Shown here one piece after another: positions 1 to 6,270 of a DNA stretch of 9,169 nucleotides. The DNA comes from an uncultured bacterium (GTDB taxonomy: Bacteria > Bacillota > Clostridia > Oscillospirales > Acutalibacteraceae), in assembly GCA_905215105.1 (NCBI GenBank), contig CAJMOI010000075.1, positions 1 to 9,169 of the forward strand, in the 5' to 3' direction. The notes beneath the pieces were generated by a model that was not told the origin of the DNA, did no database searches, and saw only the letters and a list, made by a program, of their open reading frames with translations. The translations under genes and the position numbers were made by a program. The first letter of the stretch is position 1; each line of letters opens with the position of its first letter.

Positions 1-128
1 CCGCCGCTGCCGCCAGATGCAAAGCTCCCGGCGGCCATGGTGACCACCACGGCACCCATCAGCAGCCCTACCGCCAACAGCCGGGGATGACGCAGACGGA
101 GATTCCATAAAATTCTTCTGTGTTTCAT
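1..128 (-). CDS. N-terminus of a membrane-anchored or secreted protein (partial)
   Basis: The first 42 codons of a minus-strand gene that runs off the left edge. The ATG at 128 is preceded by AAAGGA with an 8-nt spacer, a good ribosome binding site. The protein begins with a strongly basic stretch (residues 2-16, many Arg/Lys/His). A hydrophobic segment of about 17 residues follows (about 17-34, LLAVGLLMGAVVVTMAA), and then a Gly/Ser-rich linker (GSFASGGSGG) runs into the edge. That is the layout of a signal peptide or single membrane anchor followed by an exported domain. No domain is visible, so no function can be named. It is divergent from the DUF1294 operon. The call as a real gene rests on the start site and the signal-like N-terminus. 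Confidence 0.7.
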   Translation of the reverse strand, partial: MKHRRILWNLRLRHPRLLAVGLLMGAVVVTMAAGSFASGGSG

Positions 129-152
129 GTCATTCGTCCTTTCCTGCCCGCA

Positions 153-181
153 TTGACAGCCGGGCCCAATTCCTGTACCAT
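153..181 (+). promoter_or_regulatory. Sigma-A-type promoter for the DUF1294-yjjG operon
   Basis: TTGACA at 153-158 is a perfect -35. After exactly 17 nt comes TACCAT at 176-181 (4 of 6 to TATAAT). It is about 95 nt upstream of the DUF1294 start and points the right way. The -10 lies inside the perfect 12-bp palindrome GTACCATGGTAC (175-186), which could be an operator. I found no convincing promoter for the divergent gene that leaves at the left edge. Confidence 0.55.
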
Positions 182-277
182 GGTACTGTAAACCAAATAC
201 GATGGCCTGTACTGGTTTTATCCCTATGCGGACTTGTCCGGGAATAGAACCGGAAAGGGTCTTCAGGAGGAATGAAG

Positions 278-571
278 ATGGATGTACAATCACTGTCCTG
301 GACAGCGCTGGCGGTCTGGCTGGTGGTCTGCAACGGGATTGCCGTAGCACTGACAATACACGATAAGTCCTGTGCCCAAAGAGGGAAATGGCGGGTACGG
401 GAAAGCACGCTGCTGCTCTTTGGCGCACTGGGGGGCGCGTTGGGAATGCTCCTCACCATGAAGAAAATCCGCCACAAGACCCAACACGCAAAATTTATGA
501 TCGGCCTGCCCGTCATGCTGGCGGTACACCTGCTTTTGCTGGCACTGGCCGTTTGGAAATGGGGGATCTGA
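278..571 (+). CDS. DUF1294 family small membrane protein
   Basis: A 97-residue integral membrane protein of the DUF1294 (YsdA-like) family, whose biochemical role is unknown. Visible family hallmarks are the HDK motif after the first helix (28-30), an R-x-R-E-S stretch (39-43), a Gly-rich second helix (LLLFGALGGALGMLL, 45-59) and the signature KKIRHKTQHAKF (62-73). A last hydrophobic segment lies at about 74-93. Three membrane passes are likely. Two in-frame ATGs are available. The one at 272 has only 1 nt between it and the AGGAGG at 265-270, whereas the ATG at 278 has a 7-nt spacer, so 278 is chosen (2 residues shorter). Its stop is 2 nt before yjjG, and its last codons contain that gene's Shine-Dalgarno, so the two are probably translationally coupled. 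Confidence 0.85.
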   Translation: MDVQSLSWTALAVWLVVCNGIAVALTIHDKSCAQRGKWRVRESTLLLFGALGGALGMLLTMKKIRHKTQHAKFMIGLPVMLAVHLLLLALAVWKWGI

Positions 572-573
572 CC

Positions 574-1296
574 ATGTGTGACATCCGCTACCCGATTCTG
601 CTGCTGGACGCAGACAGAACCCTTTTTGACTTTGAAGCCTCTCAGGCCAACGCCCTGAAAACCGCCTATGAAGCCGCAGGCTTTTCCCAGACGCTGCCCT
701 ATACGCCGGAAATTCTGGACTGCTACAGCCGCATCAACCAGAGCTGGTGGCAGCGGCTGGAACGGAAGGAATGCACCAAGCCTCAATTGCAGCTGGGCCG
801 CTTCCGGGAATTTTTCCGGTGTCTGGGGCTTTCCTTTGACCCGGAAGCCTTTAACCGGATGTATATGGAAGAGCTGGGAAACGGTATCTGGCTGCTGCCC
901 CATGCAGAGGAAGTCTGCCGGGAACTGGTCAAAACCTGTACCCTGTACATCGTCACTAACGGTGTTTCCCGCACCCAGCGGAAGCGCATCGGCGGTTCTG
1001 CTTTGGCAGATGTCTTCCGGGATATTTTTGTTTCCGAAGAAGCCGGCGTTCCCAAGCCGGACGCCCGGTATTTTGACTATGTGTTTTCCCGGCTGGGAAC
1101 CTCCGACCGAAGCCGGATGCTGCTGGTGGGAGATTCTCTGACCTCCGACATTCAGGGTGCGCACAATGCCGGGCTGGATTCCTGCTGGTTCAATCCCGCC
1201 GGGCTTCCCTGTCCGAACTCCCCGGTTCCCACCTATGAAATCCGCGACCTGCGGGAGCTGCCCGCCATTGTCCGGACAGGCGCTGCTCAATCCTGA
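574..1296 (+). CDS. yjjG: YjjG-family HAD hydrolase (noncanonical pyrimidine nucleotidase)
   Basis: A 240-residue cytosolic haloacid dehalogenase phosphatase. Motif I is DADRT with nucleophile Asp12 and acid/base Asp14. Motif II is VTNG with Thr128. Motif III Lys161 sits in GVPKPD. Motif IV is GDSLTSD (186-192). The cap at about 20-110 and segments such as QLQLGRF (71-77), SEEAGV and DRSRMLLVGD resemble E. coli YjjG closely. YjjG dephosphorylates noncanonical pyrimidine nucleoside monophosphates and protects against mutagenic analogues. Length is normal for the family. The ATG at 574 is chosen because GGGGGA (561-566) lies 7 nt upstream and homology begins here; the frame stays open upstream but overlaps the preceding gene. 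It follows the DUF1294 gene by 2 nt. I am sure of the HAD class; the exact substrate is inferred from family resemblance. Confidence 0.9.
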   Translation: MCDIRYPILLLDADRTLFDFEASQANALKTAYEAAGFSQTLPYTPEILDCYSRINQSWWQRLERKECTKPQLQLGRFREFFRCLGLSFDPEAFNRMYMEELGNGIWLLPHAEEVCRELVKTCTLYIVTNGVSRTQRKRIGGSALADVFRDIFVSEEAGVPKPDARYFDYVFSRLGTSDRSRMLLVGDSLTSDIQGAHNAGLDSCWFNPAGLPCPNSPVPTYEIRDLRELPAIVRTGAAQS

Positions 1297-1319
1297 AAAA
1301 GTTTTTGCCAAAACCCTGT

Positions 1320-1348
1320 AACCGATTTTGCCCCCTTGCCATACACTA
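1320..1348 (+). promoter_or_regulatory. Sigma-K-like promoter for the Cys-rich small protein
   Basis: AACC at 1320-1323, then 16 nt, then CATACACTA at 1340-1348. This fits the Bacillus subtilis sigma-K consensus (mACm, 16-17 nt, CATAnnnTA) at every specified position, and the -10 also fits the sigma-E -10 (CATACAnT). The sigma-A alternative is poor: TATAGT at 1347-1352 has no good -35. It suggests mother-cell expression during sporulation. The consensus is short, so chance matches are possible. Confidence 0.4.
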
Positions 1349-1355
1349 TAGTGTA
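1342..1355. promoter_or_regulatory. 14-bp perfect palindrome, possible operator
   Basis: TACACTATAGTGTA is its own reverse complement. It overlaps the predicted -10 and transcription start of the 42-residue gene and lies 22 nt before its start codon. The TACA/TGTA half-sites resemble those bound by BlaI/CopY-type winged-helix repressors, but the spacing differs, and no regulator gene of that kind is in the window. I therefore do not name a regulator. Confidence 0.4.
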
Positions 1356-1377
1356 AACCGAAAGGAGGCAATACAAT

Positions 1378-1506
1378 ATGTGCAACAACAACTTTGGCGG
1401 ATGCTCCTGGATTCTGATCCTTCTCCTGATCCTGTGCTGCTGCGGTAACGGCGGCCTGTGCGGCGGCAACAACAACGACTGCGGCTGCGGCAATAGCTGC
1501 TGCTAA
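1378..1506 (+). CDS. 42-residue Cys/Gly/Asn-rich small protein
   Basis: A short gene with a strong AAGGAGG (1362-1368) 9 nt before its ATG. The protein has 10 Cys, 9 Gly and 8 Asn in 42 residues. A hydrophobic core WILILLLIL (11-19) is followed by CCC (20-22), and the tail alternates Cys, Gly and Asn and ends in CC. That could be a membrane-inserted or heavily cross-linked peptide. Similar tiny Cys-rich proteins are common and uncharacterised in Clostridia; some carry the label 'chorion class high-cysteine protein', which is not functional evidence. The sigma-K-like promoter and Cys content would suit a disulfide-linked spore coat or crust component, which is inference. It is monocistronic, ending at a strong terminator. 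The ribosome binding site, promoter and terminator framing a tiny frame support it as real. Confidence 0.75.
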   Translation: MCNNNFGGCSWILILLLILCCCGNGGLCGGNNNDCGCGNSCC

Positions 1507-1518
1507 TCTCCCCGCAAA

Positions 1519-1552
1519 CCAAAAGGCGGACGCTTCGGCGTCCGCCTTTTGG
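1519..1552. terminator. Bidirectional intrinsic terminator with UUCG loop
   Basis: A perfect 15-bp stem (1519-1533 with 1538-1552) closed by TTCG. The stem starts CCAAAAGG and ends CCTTTTGG, so both strands read a T-run at the 3' side. It sits between the end of the 42-residue gene (1506) and the end of convergent rlmH (1572) and can serve both. Confidence 0.9.
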
Positions 1553-1571
1553 CATATCGATGACATTTGAA

Positions 1572-2051
1572 TTATTTATGATACTTTCCGTGATTCTGAA
1601 TCTGAAACGCCCGGTAAATCTGCTCGCACAGCATCACCCGGGCCAGCTGGTGGGGAAAGGTCATGGGGGACATGGAAAGGCGCAGGGAACCCGCCCGCTT
1701 CACCTTTTCCGCAAGGCCGAAGGAGCTTCCGATGACAAAGCTCACCGAGGAAACGCCCCGGGAAGCCAGGTCTTCCAGCGTACTCGCCAGTTTTGGGGAA
1801 GAAATCTCCTTGCCCTCAATGCACAGGGGAATGATGGCGCTGCCCTTCGCCGCTGCCAACAGCTTTTCCCCTTCTTCTTCCAGCGCTTTATCAATCAGCG
1901 CCTGAGAAGGGTCATCGGGCAAACGGCTTTCCGGCAGCTCCACAATGGAGAAGCTGCAAAAGGCTTTCAGCCGTTTGGCATATTCTGCACAGGCTTCCCG
2001 CCAGTAGCTCTCCTTCAATTTACCCACACATAAAATCTGTACATTCATCAT
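1572..2051 (-). CDS. rlmH: 23S rRNA (pseudouridine-1915-N3) methyltransferase RlmH
   Basis: A 159-residue SPOUT-class methyltransferase, the full family length. It uses S-adenosylmethionine to methylate N3 of pseudouridine 1915 in helix 69 of 23S rRNA, acting on assembled 70S ribosomes as a dimer. The knot region is clear: LCIEGK (76-81), FVIGSSFGL (105-113) and LSMSPMTFPHQLARVMLCEQ (125-144), then IYRAF. The conserved C-terminal YHK is intact (157-159). The usual GGS/GGA of the SAM loop reads GSSFG here, a mild variation. The first of two adjacent ATGs is chosen because GGGGGA lies 9 nt upstream. It lies downstream of walJ on the same strand, separated by a terminator-like hairpin, and ends 20 nt before the bidirectional terminator. 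I saw no clear promoter of its own, so readthrough from walJ is possible. Confidence 0.97.
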   Translation of the reverse strand: MMNVQILCVGKLKESYWREACAEYAKRLKAFCSFSIVELPESRLPDDPSQALIDKALEEEGEKLLAAAKGSAIIPLCIEGKEISSPKLASTLEDLASRGVSSVSFVIGSSFGLAEKVKRAGSLRLSMSPMTFPHQLARVMLCEQIYRAFQIQNHGKYHK

Positions 2052-2075
2052 ATGTATGATTCCCCCAACAAAAAC

Positions 2076-2099
2076 GGCCGGAGCACTGCGGTTCCGGCC
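2076..2099 (-). terminator. Intrinsic terminator after walJ
   Basis: Arms GGCCGGA (2076-2082) and TCCGGCC (2093-2099) pair perfectly and can extend inward by a G-U and a G-C pair. On the minus strand the stem is followed by CGTTTTTG. It lies 27 nt after the walJ stop and 24 nt before rlmH, so it probably reduces but may not abolish transcription into rlmH. Confidence 0.65.
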
Positions 2100-2126
2100 T
2101 AAATTGATTCTGTTTGACAGGTTTCG

Positions 2127-2921
2127 TTAAAACAGGATGGTATGTCCCTGCACATTGTCTCTCGGCGCAACGGACAGCATGAAGTCCTTTTCCTCCTGCA
2201 AGCCTGCCATTTTCAGGGAACAGAGCGCCGTCTGGTAGGCAAGCTCCGGCGTGTTGTTTTCACTGCTCAAATGAGCCAGCAAAAACCGGCTGGTTCCCCG
2301 CTGTGCCAGATAGGGCAGCAGATCGGCACAAGCCTCATTGGAAAGGTGCCCTCTGGAAGAGAGAATCCGGCGTTTCAGAGGATAGGGATAGGGCCCATTT
2401 TGCAGCATTCTCACGTCATGATTGGACTCCATGACGACAAAATCTGCGCCCTCTACCATTTTTTCCACTTCGGGCGTCACAACGCCAAGATCGGTACAGA
2501 ACGCCACTTTGTGGTCGTCGGCTGTTTTCACCAGATAGCCATACCCTTCCGCACAGTCGTGGGACGTGTGAAAGGGCAGGATTTCCATTCCGGCACACCG
2601 CAGCCCTTCCGGGCCGATGACGGAACAGGGAAATTTCCCATTGAGAATCTGGGCATCGTTAAGGGCTTCCATGGTTCCGAAAGAACCATACACCGGAATC
2701 TTGTGCCGGCCTGCAAACACCCGCAGCCCCTGCACATGGTCGCTGTGCTCATGGGTGACAAAAATCCCCTCAATAGCGGAAAGGGGGATTCCGCAGCAGG
2801 CCAGTTTTTCTGTAATCTGCTTGGCACTTTTTCCGGCGTCAATGAGCACGCCTCTTTCCTGTGAACCGATATAATAACTGTTTCCGCTGCTTCCGCTGAA
2901 AAGAGGACAAAGTCTCGCCAA
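2127..2921 (-). CDS. walJ: WalJ/YycJ metallo-beta-lactamase-fold exonuclease-like protein
   Basis: A 264-residue cytosolic metallo-beta-lactamase-fold protein of the YycJ/WalJ group. It begins with the family's LFSGSSGNSYYI (7-18). Metal-site residues are Asp28 in LIDAG, the core motif THEHSDH (His57, His59, Asp61, His62), His118/His121, Asp144 in CTDLG, His168, His192 in RGHLSN and His217 in LAHLS. WalJ lies in the walRK regulon in bacilli and is linked to coordinating cell division or wall synthesis with DNA replication; a 5'-3' DNA exonuclease activity is reported for the family. The start is TTG at 2921, supported by GGAGG at 2931-2935 with a 9-nt spacer and by the family N-terminus. It begins 37 nt after the murA stop, so the two are probably co-transcribed. 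Family assignment is firm; substrate and role here are inferred. Confidence 0.92.
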   Translation of the reverse strand: MARLCPLFSGSSGNSYYIGSQERGVLIDAGKSAKQITEKLACCGIPLSAIEGIFVTHEHSDHVQGLRVFAGRHKIPVYGSFGTMEALNDAQILNGKFPCSVIGPEGLRCAGMEILPFHTSHDCAEGYGYLVKTADDHKVAFCTDLGVVTPEVEKMVEGADFVVMESNHDVRMLQNGPYPYPLKRRILSSRGHLSNEACADLLPYLAQRGTSRFLLAHLSSENNTPELAYQTALCSLKMAGLQEEKDFMLSVAPRDNVQGHTILF

Positions 2922-2958
2922 TGCCAGTAACCTCCAGAAACTGTAAAATCAATCTGTC

Positions 2959-4242
2959 TCAGCCGACCCGCACAACCGCAGGACCCGGCGTTTCCACCCG
3001 GCGGATATCCGCACCCAGAGAGCACAGCTTTTCCACAATCCGGTCATAGCCACGCTCGATATACTGGATATCCTCAATCTGGGTGGTACCCTGTGCGCAC
3101 AGGGCTGCAATCACCATAGCTGCACCGGCGCGGAGATCCACCGCTTTGACCGGAGCCGCCACCAGATGGTCCACGCCTTCCACCACAGCCAGACGGCTGT
3201 CCACGGAAATCTGAGCGCCCATTCTACGCAGTTCTTCCACATAGCGGAAACGGTTGTCCCACACGCCTTCGGTAATAATGCTGGTACCCTTTGCAATGGA
3301 CAGCAGAACGGCAATCTGCGGCTGCATGTCCGTGGGGAAACCGGGGTGAGGCATGGTCTTGACATTACATTTATTCAGAATTCCGGTACGGGAAACCCGG
3401 ATGGAATCGTCAAATTCTTCGATCTGAACGCCCATTTCCTCCAGCTTGGCGGTAATGGATTCCAGATGCTTGGGGATGACATTTTTCACCAGCACATCAC
3501 CGCAGGTCGCAGCGGCAGCCACCATATAGGTGCCCGCCTCGATCTGATCGGGAATAATGGAATAGGTAGTGCCGTGCAGGTGATCCACGCCGTGAATCTT
3601 GATAATATCCGTACCTGCGCCGCGGATATCTGCGCCCATGCTGTTGAGGAAGTTGGCCAGATCCACAATGTGGGGCTCACGGGCGGCGTTTTCGATGACC
3701 GTCAGGCCTTTGGCTTTTACGGCGGCCAGAATAATATTCATGGTAGCGCCAACCGTCACCACGTCCAGATAAATATGGTTGCCCACCAGCTCGTCGGCGG
3801 ACACGTCCACCATACCGCCATCCAGCGTATAGGTGGCACCCAGTGCCATAAAGCCCTTCAGGTGCTGGTCGATGGGACGGACACCGAAGTTGCATCCGCC
3901 GGGCATTCCCACCACAGCATGATGATAGCGGCCCAGCAAAGCGCCCAGCAGATAATAGGACGCACGCATCTGGCGCACCAGCTCATAGGGAGCCACATGG
4001 GTGCGCACACTGCGGGGGTCAATTTCCAGAGTCGTGCTGTTAATGGTACGGACACCGGCACCCATATCCTGCAAAATATGAGCCATGGTGTTGACATCGG
4101 TGATGTTGGGAATATTTTCAAGACGGCAGATACCGTCAGAGAGGATTACTGCGGGAAGAATTGCGACAGCTGCGTTTTTTGCACCGCTGATGGTCACTTC
4201 GCCAGACAGCCGATTGCCGCCTGTAATTACAAATTTATCCAA
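2959..4242 (-). CDS. murA: UDP-N-acetylglucosamine 1-carboxyvinyltransferase MurA
   Basis: A 427-residue enzyme that transfers enolpyruvate from phosphoenolpyruvate to UDP-GlcNAc, the first committed step of peptidoglycan synthesis, in the cytosol. It is full length and complete. Key residues sit at nearly the E. coli positions: Lys22-Asn23 in SGAKNAA, Arg93 in RQMRASYYLLG, the catalytic loop PGGCNFGVRPIDQH with Cys117, general base Asp305 in PHPGFPTDMQPQ, and Arg397 in IERGYDRI. The active-site Cys (not Asp) means the fosfomycin target residue is present. The start is TTG at 4242, supported by AGGAG at 4252-4256 with a 9-nt spacer; no in-frame ATG fits. It heads a likely operon with walJ and is preceded by a leader of about 190 nt. 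Many Firmicutes carry two murA paralogues; I cannot tell which this is. Confidence 0.98.
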   Translation of the reverse strand: MDKFVITGGNRLSGEVTISGAKNAAVAILPAVILSDGICRLENIPNITDVNTMAHILQDMGAGVRTINSTTLEIDPRSVRTHVAPYELVRQMRASYYLLGALLGRYHHAVVGMPGGCNFGVRPIDQHLKGFMALGATYTLDGGMVDVSADELVGNHIYLDVVTVGATMNIILAAVKAKGLTVIENAAREPHIVDLANFLNSMGADIRGAGTDIIKIHGVDHLHGTTYSIIPDQIEAGTYMVAAAATCGDVLVKNVIPKHLESITAKLEEMGVQIEEFDDSIRVSRTGILNKCNVKTMPHPGFPTDMQPQIAVLLSIAKGTSIITEGVWDNRFRYVEELRRMGAQISVDSRLAVVEGVDHLVAAPVKAVDLRAGAAMVIAALCAQGTTQIEDIQYIERGYDRIVEKLCSLGADIRRVETPGPAVVRVG

Positions 4243-4328
4243 AATGACACACTCCTAATGATTATTTGACGTCTGTACGCCAACGCCCAAAGGCTGATAT
4301 GTAAATAACAAGTAAAGTTCATATGAAA

Positions 4329-4349
4329 TTTTCGGGAAAATCCCGAAAA
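4329..4349 (-). promoter_or_regulatory. Perfect hairpin in the murA leader
   Basis: Nine-base arms TTTTCGGGA and TCCCGAAAA flank a 3-nt loop, within the transcribed leader 87 nt before the murA start. On the minus strand only TTT follows the stem, so it is a weak terminator at best. It could be an attenuator, a stabilising leader structure or a palindromic protein site. Confidence 0.45.
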
Positions 4350-4439
4350 AGAAGAATTTGTAAGCAAAAGAATAGCACCTGCAACGGAAATTGCGTGATT
4401 CTCTTTACAGATGCTTCATCCTATTTTATGTCTCTCTAA

Positions 4440-4468
4440 ATGATAATACACGGAGAAATAAAAGTCAA
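4440..4468 (-). promoter_or_regulatory. Sigma-A promoter for murA-walJ
   Basis: On the minus strand TTGACT (4468-4463), a 17-nt spacer, then TATCAT (4445-4440), each 5 of 6 to consensus. It is the only good promoter seen between the upstream terminator and murA, and it implies the long leader. Confidence 0.7.
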
Positions 4469-4554
4469 TATATAACAAAAAAATCCAGTTCGGCTTGTGC
4501 AATGCAGAAAAAGATTCCTCTCTATCTCCGGAAAAACCCTGCAATATAGACGGA

Positions 4555-4587
4555 AACCCGTGTTTTTTAAACAAAAAAACACGGGTT
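4555..4587 (-). terminator. Intrinsic terminator after the M23 gene
   Basis: A 14-bp stem (4555-4568 with 4574-4587) with a 5-nt loop, starting 5 nt after the M23 stop codon. The inner part is T/A pairs and the outer part AACCCGTG/CACGGGTT. The tail beyond the stem on the minus strand has few T residues, so efficiency is uncertain. Confidence 0.65.
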
Positions 4588-4591
4588 ACTC

Positions 4592-6121
4592 TTACTGAAT
4601 ATAGGGCAGCGGGTCTACTTTTGAGCCGTTTTTAAGGATTTCAAAGTGCAGATGAGGTCCGGTGGAATCACCGGTACTGCCGATCTGAGCGATGGCCTGT
4701 CCCTTTGCCACCTGTTGTCCGGAGGTCACCAGAATTTTACTGGCATGTGCATACAAAGTCTGATAGCCGTTTCCGTGGTCAATGAGCAAATGATAGCCAT
4801 AGCCGTAATTATGGAGCTTGACATAAGAAACGGTGCCGCCGTCTGCTGCCACAATGGTCTGACCATAAGCGCCGCTGCCGGCAATATCGATTCCCCAGTG
4901 CGTGGTTCCCCAACGGGCGCCGAAAGTGGACGTGACATACCGCACGGAAGGAGACGGCCAGGTAAAGGTTCCGCTGGCCTCGCCGGGAATCTTTCCGGTG
5001 GGGCGCTTTTTGGTGCCCACTACCACCACTTTGTTCACCGGTTCTCTGGTCACCTCCCGGGAAACTTCTTCTCTGCGGACTTCTTCGTCCCCCACATAAT
5101 ACACCGTATCCACGCAGGTACGTTCTCCCTCTTTTCCCTGCTGGGTCACCCTGGAATAGTCGGTATACTGACTGCTGTCCTTCTGGGTAACCGTTTTATA
5201 GGAAATGGACTCGGTGTAGGTCTCTTTTCGGGAAACCATGATGTGAAGCTCATCTTCCATGGTTTTGCGAACCTCGTCGGCACTTTCAATTCGCTCGGTG
5301 GGAAACAGACCGTTGATCAGTTCCACGCTTTCCAGATATTCCGCAGAGTCCGCTTTCTGTTCCGCCTTTTCATCAGAAAGCATGGTTTCCAGCAGATACC
5401 GTAAATCCGTACTGCTGCGAACCACTCCGGTCAATTCTCCGTTTACATACAATCCTGCGGCTTCACTGATGACATCGCTGGAGCTTTGAATCAGAGAATC
5501 ACAGACCGTATCCACACTTTTGCACACACCCGGAGACACAATTCCCAGCTGATAAACACCGTGCACCCGCAGCTCCGTCTCTGTGGCAGCATCGAACACC
5601 ATGCGCTGGTTCATCATTTCAGTGGCTTCTTCAAAGACGCCTTCATCCTCAATGACAATGGATTCTTCCCCACCGTAATCGAGGAAAAGGGCATAATTCT
5701 GGTTGTTCCAGAATTGAATGGTCAGCACTAGAAATCCCACCGCTGCCAGCGGCAGCACCACCTGTACAGCGGCAGACAGCACCGCCCGGTGAGAAGTGGA
5801 ACGCGTCACATGGACAATGGCTTTCCGCAGACCATGGGTTTGATGGGTGCGCTTGATTTTTCCCGATTCCCAGCGGAGATTCCGGAGAATCCGGACACCG
5901 GAAAAGTGCAGAAAACGGACTCTGCGCCGCAGAAAACGGGCATACAGCCGCCGGAACAGATCGCCCAGCGGACGAAGAAACCGGATCAGGCGATTCCGGA
6001 TACGGGCAAAAATCCGAAGGGTCTGAATTCCGGTGATATAAATGCTATTGTAGAGAAACTGGAGCAGACTTGTCATCAGCCGGACAAACCACCGGCCGCT
6101 TTTTCCTTCCTGTTGTTTCAA
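4592..6121 (-). CDS. Membrane-anchored G5-domain M23 (LytM-type) peptidase
   Basis: About 509 residues. An Arg-rich cytoplasmic N-terminus of about 110 residues precedes one membrane helix (about 114-136, AVLSAAVQVVLPLAAVGFLV). An extracytoplasmic region with a LYVNGELTGVV motif follows, then a G5 domain at about 300-372 (ending PVNKVVVVGTKK), and a C-terminal M23 domain from about 385. The M23 metal and catalytic residues are intact: HWGID (His408, Asp412), His459 in LYAHAS and PHLHFE (His490, His492), so it should be a zinc endopeptidase cutting peptidoglycan cross-bridges. The start is TTG at 6121, with GGAAGG at 6131-6136 and a 9-nt spacer. A TTG at 6142 gives 7 more residues but has no ribosome binding site, and a stop lies just upstream. 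It stands alone between a promoter and a terminator. SpoIIQ-type proteins share the TM + M23 layout, but the G5 domain argues against a plain spoIIQ. Confidence 0.9.
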   Translation of the reverse strand: MKQQEGKSGRWFVRLMTSLLQFLYNSIYITGIQTLRIFARIRNRLIRFLRPLGDLFRRLYARFLRRRVRFLHFSGVRILRNLRWESGKIKRTHQTHGLRKAIVHVTRSTSHRAVLSAAVQVVLPLAAVGFLVLTIQFWNNQNYALFLDYGGEESIVIEDEGVFEEATEMMNQRMVFDAATETELRVHGVYQLGIVSPGVCKSVDTVCDSLIQSSSDVISEAAGLYVNGELTGVVRSSTDLRYLLETMLSDEKAEQKADSAEYLESVELINGLFPTERIESADEVRKTMEDELHIMVSRKETYTESISYKTVTQKDSSQYTDYSRVTQQGKEGERTCVDTVYYVGDEEVRREEVSREVTREPVNKVVVVGTKKRPTGKIPGEASGTFTWPSPSVRYVTSTFGARWGTTHWGIDIAGSGAYGQTIVAADGGTVSYVKLHNYGYGYHLLIDHGNGYQTLYAHASKILVTSGQQVAKGQAIAQIGSTGDSTGPHLHFEILKNGSKVDPLPYIQ

Positions 6122-6171
6122 CCGTCTCTTCCTTCCCTGCAAAAGTTACAGTTTTGTAATCATTTAGCTCT

Positions 6172-6200
6172 ATCATACCCCAAAACAGGACATTTTGCAA
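6172..6200 (-). promoter_or_regulatory. Sigma-A promoter for the M23 gene
   Basis: On the minus strand TTGCAA (6200-6195), a 17-nt spacer, then TATGAT (6177-6172). It is about 50 nt before the chosen start. A small inverted repeat TTACA-N4-TGTAA (6146-6159) lies in the short leader. Confidence 0.65.
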
Positions 6201-6270
6201 GGTCTGACGACAGAATTCCCGGAATGACCAAAGGAAGAACCCCGTTCAGATATTGTGCTTATTCAGTTTT

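Larger units (their letters stand above)
4243..4554. other. AT-rich intergenic region and long murA leader
   Basis: About 310 bases without a gene, visibly richer in A/T than the surrounding coding DNA. On the minus strand it holds the murA promoter and then an untranslated leader of roughly 190 nt containing a perfect hairpin and, at 4318-4327, the 10-bp palindrome TTCATATGAA. I recognise no known riboswitch or RNA family here and see no plausible small gene. Confidence 0.7.

Noticed and set aside
388..573. Upstream extension of the yjjG frame
   Set aside because: It would overlap the DUF1294 gene almost fully; homology and the ribosome binding site point to 574.
130..1566. Long open minus-strand frame opposite the DUF1294-yjjG genes
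   Set aside because: Low-complexity Ala/Val start, no ribosome binding site, no recognisable domain, and it lies antisense to two well-supported genes.
3166..4269. Long plus-strand frame opposite murA
   Set aside because: His/Gly/Gln-rich mirror of a GC-biased gene; no domain and no start signal.
4592..6142. Calling the M23 gene spoIIQ because it lies near murA
   Set aside because: The G5 domain and long cytoplasmic extension do not fit SpoIIQ, and no spoIID is present.
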